From: DASYAE01 sp036501535
GTDB lineage: Bacteria > Actinomycetota > Actinomycetes > Streptomycetales > Catenulisporaceae
DNA: 14,395 bases
Assembly (NCBI GenBank): GCA_036501535.1
Contig: DASYAE010000253.1
Location: forward strand, 1-14,395
Reading direction: 5' to 3'
Both the position numbers and the translations under genes were made by a program. Shown piece by piece: positions 13,475 to 14,395 of the stretch. Within the stretch, counting starts at the first letter, position 1. Each line of letters starts with the position of its first letter. A model generated the notes under the pieces. The model was not told the DNA's origin. It saw only the letters and a list, made by a program, of their open reading frames with translations, and ran no database searches.

Positions 13475-13510
13475 CGGAATCGACCTGACGCTCCCTCAAT
13501 GCTCATTCCG
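13475..13510. promoter_or_regulatory. Candidate Lrp-type operator between the divergent genes
   Basis: CGGAAT (13475-13480) and ATTCCG (13505-13510) are inverted arms whose centres are 30 bases apart, close to three helical turns. This suits a large multimeric regulator that wraps DNA, as Lrp/AsnC proteins do. The right part also contains the near-repeat CTCAATGCTCA (13492-13502). The site lies in the 81-base gap and would cover the regulator's own promoter. The motif is weak and is suggested mainly by position. Confidence 0.4.
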
Positions 13511-13540
13511 GGATCGAGCCGGCCGTAGTTCCATGGAGGG

Positions 13541-14395
13541 GTGAAGATCGCAGACGCACAGCAGGCCGCGCCGCCGCGGACCGACCGTCCCGACGACGCG
13601 CGCAACGAGTACGCCGACTACGCGCAGCTCAATACCCTGCTCACGCTGCAGCGGCCGGGCACCGACGAGCCGGCCGAGCTGTCGTTCCTCGTGGTCACCC
13701 AGATCATGGAGCTCTACTTCACCCTGCTGCGCCGGGACTGGGAGCTGGCCCGGGCGGCGATGGCCGCGGACCGGCCGCGAGAGGCGGTCACCGCGCTGCG
13801 CCGCGGGCACGGCACGCAGGAAGCGCTGACCGGCGCCTGGGAGGCGCTGCGCACGCTGACCCCGCCGCAGTTCGACGCCTTCCGCGAGTCGTTCGGGGTC
13901 GCCTCGGGCATCCAGTCGTACCAGTACCGGCATGCCGAGTTCCTGCTCGGCGCGCGGCATCCGCGCGCCCTGGCGGTGCACGACCGCACCCCGGCGATCC
14001 AGGCGGAGCTGCGCGCGCAGTACGAGGCGCCGTCGCTGTACGACGCCGCGCTCGGCCTGCTGCGCCGGCGCGGCCTCGTCGTGCCGGACGAGCTGGTCGA
14101 GCGGGACTTCGGCGTGCAGTACGAAGGCGACGACCGGGCCGTCGAGGCATGGCGCGAGGTGTACCACGGCGCGGACCGGGACCTGGCCGGTCGCGACCTG
14201 GCCGACCTGGCCGACGCGCTGTTCGACGCCGCCGAGCGGCACCTGTGCTGGAAGCAGCGGCACCTCGTGGCGGTCTGGCGGTCGATGGGCGACAAGCCCG
14301 GATCGGCCGGCACATCGGGTGCGCAGTGGCTGGAGCGCGGGGTACACCGCAAGTACTTCCCGGATCTGTGGACTCTTCGCGACAGTGGTTGGTAG
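13541..14395 (+). CDS. kynA: Tryptophan 2,3-dioxygenase homologue (variant active site)
   Basis: Members open the indole ring of tryptophan with O2 to give N-formylkynurenine, the first step of the kynurenine pathway; they are cytosolic haem tetramers. The 284-residue protein shows the family landmarks: Y24 and Y27 in EYADYAQLNTLLTLQRP, GIQSYQYRHAEFLLG (123-137) with substrate-carboxylate arginine R130, proximal haem ligand H241 in QRHLVAVWRSMG, and the closing FPDLWTLR. Two positions differ from standard enzymes. The distal His (H55 in Xanthomonas TDO, in HQ..ELW) is T53 in VTQIMELYF. The GTGGSSG loop reads GSAGTSG, so the substrate-binding Thr is S255. GTG at 13541 is the only in-frame start after a TAG; GGAGG lies just 1 base before it. 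The stop is the last codon of the window. It may be a true KynA or a TDO-like enzyme with other chemistry. Confidence 0.88.
   Translation: MKIADAQQAAPPRTDRPDDARNEYADYAQLNTLLTLQRPGTDEPAELSFLVVTQIMELYFTLLRRDWELARAAMAADRPREAVTALRRGHGTQEALTGAWEALRTLTPPQFDAFRESFGVASGIQSYQYRHAEFLLGARHPRALAVHDRTPAIQAELRAQYEAPSLYDAALGLLRRRGLVVPDELVERDFGVQYEGDDRAVEAWREVYHGADRDLAGRDLADLADALFDAAERHLCWKQRHLVAVWRSMGDKPGSAGTSGAQWLERGVHRKYFPDLWTLRDSGW

Noticed and set aside
13496..14347. Minus-strand 283-codon frame antisense to the dioxygenase
   Set aside because: Its product is an Arg/Val/Gly-rich shadow without motifs, while the plus strand shows the conserved haem-enzyme landmarks.

Overview
The window is very GC-rich, with third codon positions almost all G or C. 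It uses GTG as well as ATG starts and AGGAGG-like Shine-Dalgarno sites, and several genes look leaderless. It holds an mreB-mreC-mreD-mrdA-rodA cluster with ndk and a DUF4233 gene on one side and a TIGR03960-type radical SAM gene on the other. That combination indicates a Streptomyces-like or related filamentous actinobacterium (Actinomycetota). The genus cannot be told from this sequence. Fourteen protein genes are supported: thirteen on the minus strand and one on the plus strand. No rRNA, tRNA, CRISPR array, insertion sequence or transposase was seen. No stretch longer than 300 bases lacks a gene; the longest gap, 279 bases, is the mreB promoter region.

Left part (1-3278). In minus-strand order there is a 101-residue protein of unknown function (2816-3121), a GabD2-type succinate-semialdehyde dehydrogenase (1093-2772), and a pair of WXG100 proteins, CFP-10/EsxB-like (542-853) then ESAT-6/EsxA-like (183-482). 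No ESX/type VII secretion machinery gene is in the window. This block lies where many actinobacteria carry the partner of the radical SAM gene (TIGR03936/DUF2344) and ribonuclease E/G. A 16-bp perfect hairpin terminator separates it from the conserved cluster.

Core (3279-11559). mreB, mreC, mreD, mrdA (PBP2), rodA and the radical SAM gene are read in that order on the minus strand. Spacings are short, with 5 bases between mreD and mrdA and a 4-base GTGA overlap between mrdA and rodA. MreB, MreC and MreD organise the wall-synthesis complex; RodA is the glycosyltransferase and MrdA the transpeptidase. A candidate ECF-sigma promoter lies about 150 bases before mreB.

Right part (11839-14395). 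ndk and a DUF4233 membrane protein keep their usual actinobacterial order next to mreB, but folC and valS, normally next, are absent. In their place are an Lrp/AsnC regulator and, divergently, a tryptophan 2,3-dioxygenase homologue with two altered active-site positions.

No clearly new multigene system stands out. The most interesting points are the altered dioxygenase with its divergent Lrp regulator, the orphan esx pair, the GTTACC repeat cluster before gabD2, the triple 12-base repeat in the ndk leader, and the G-run cluster between mreC and mreD.
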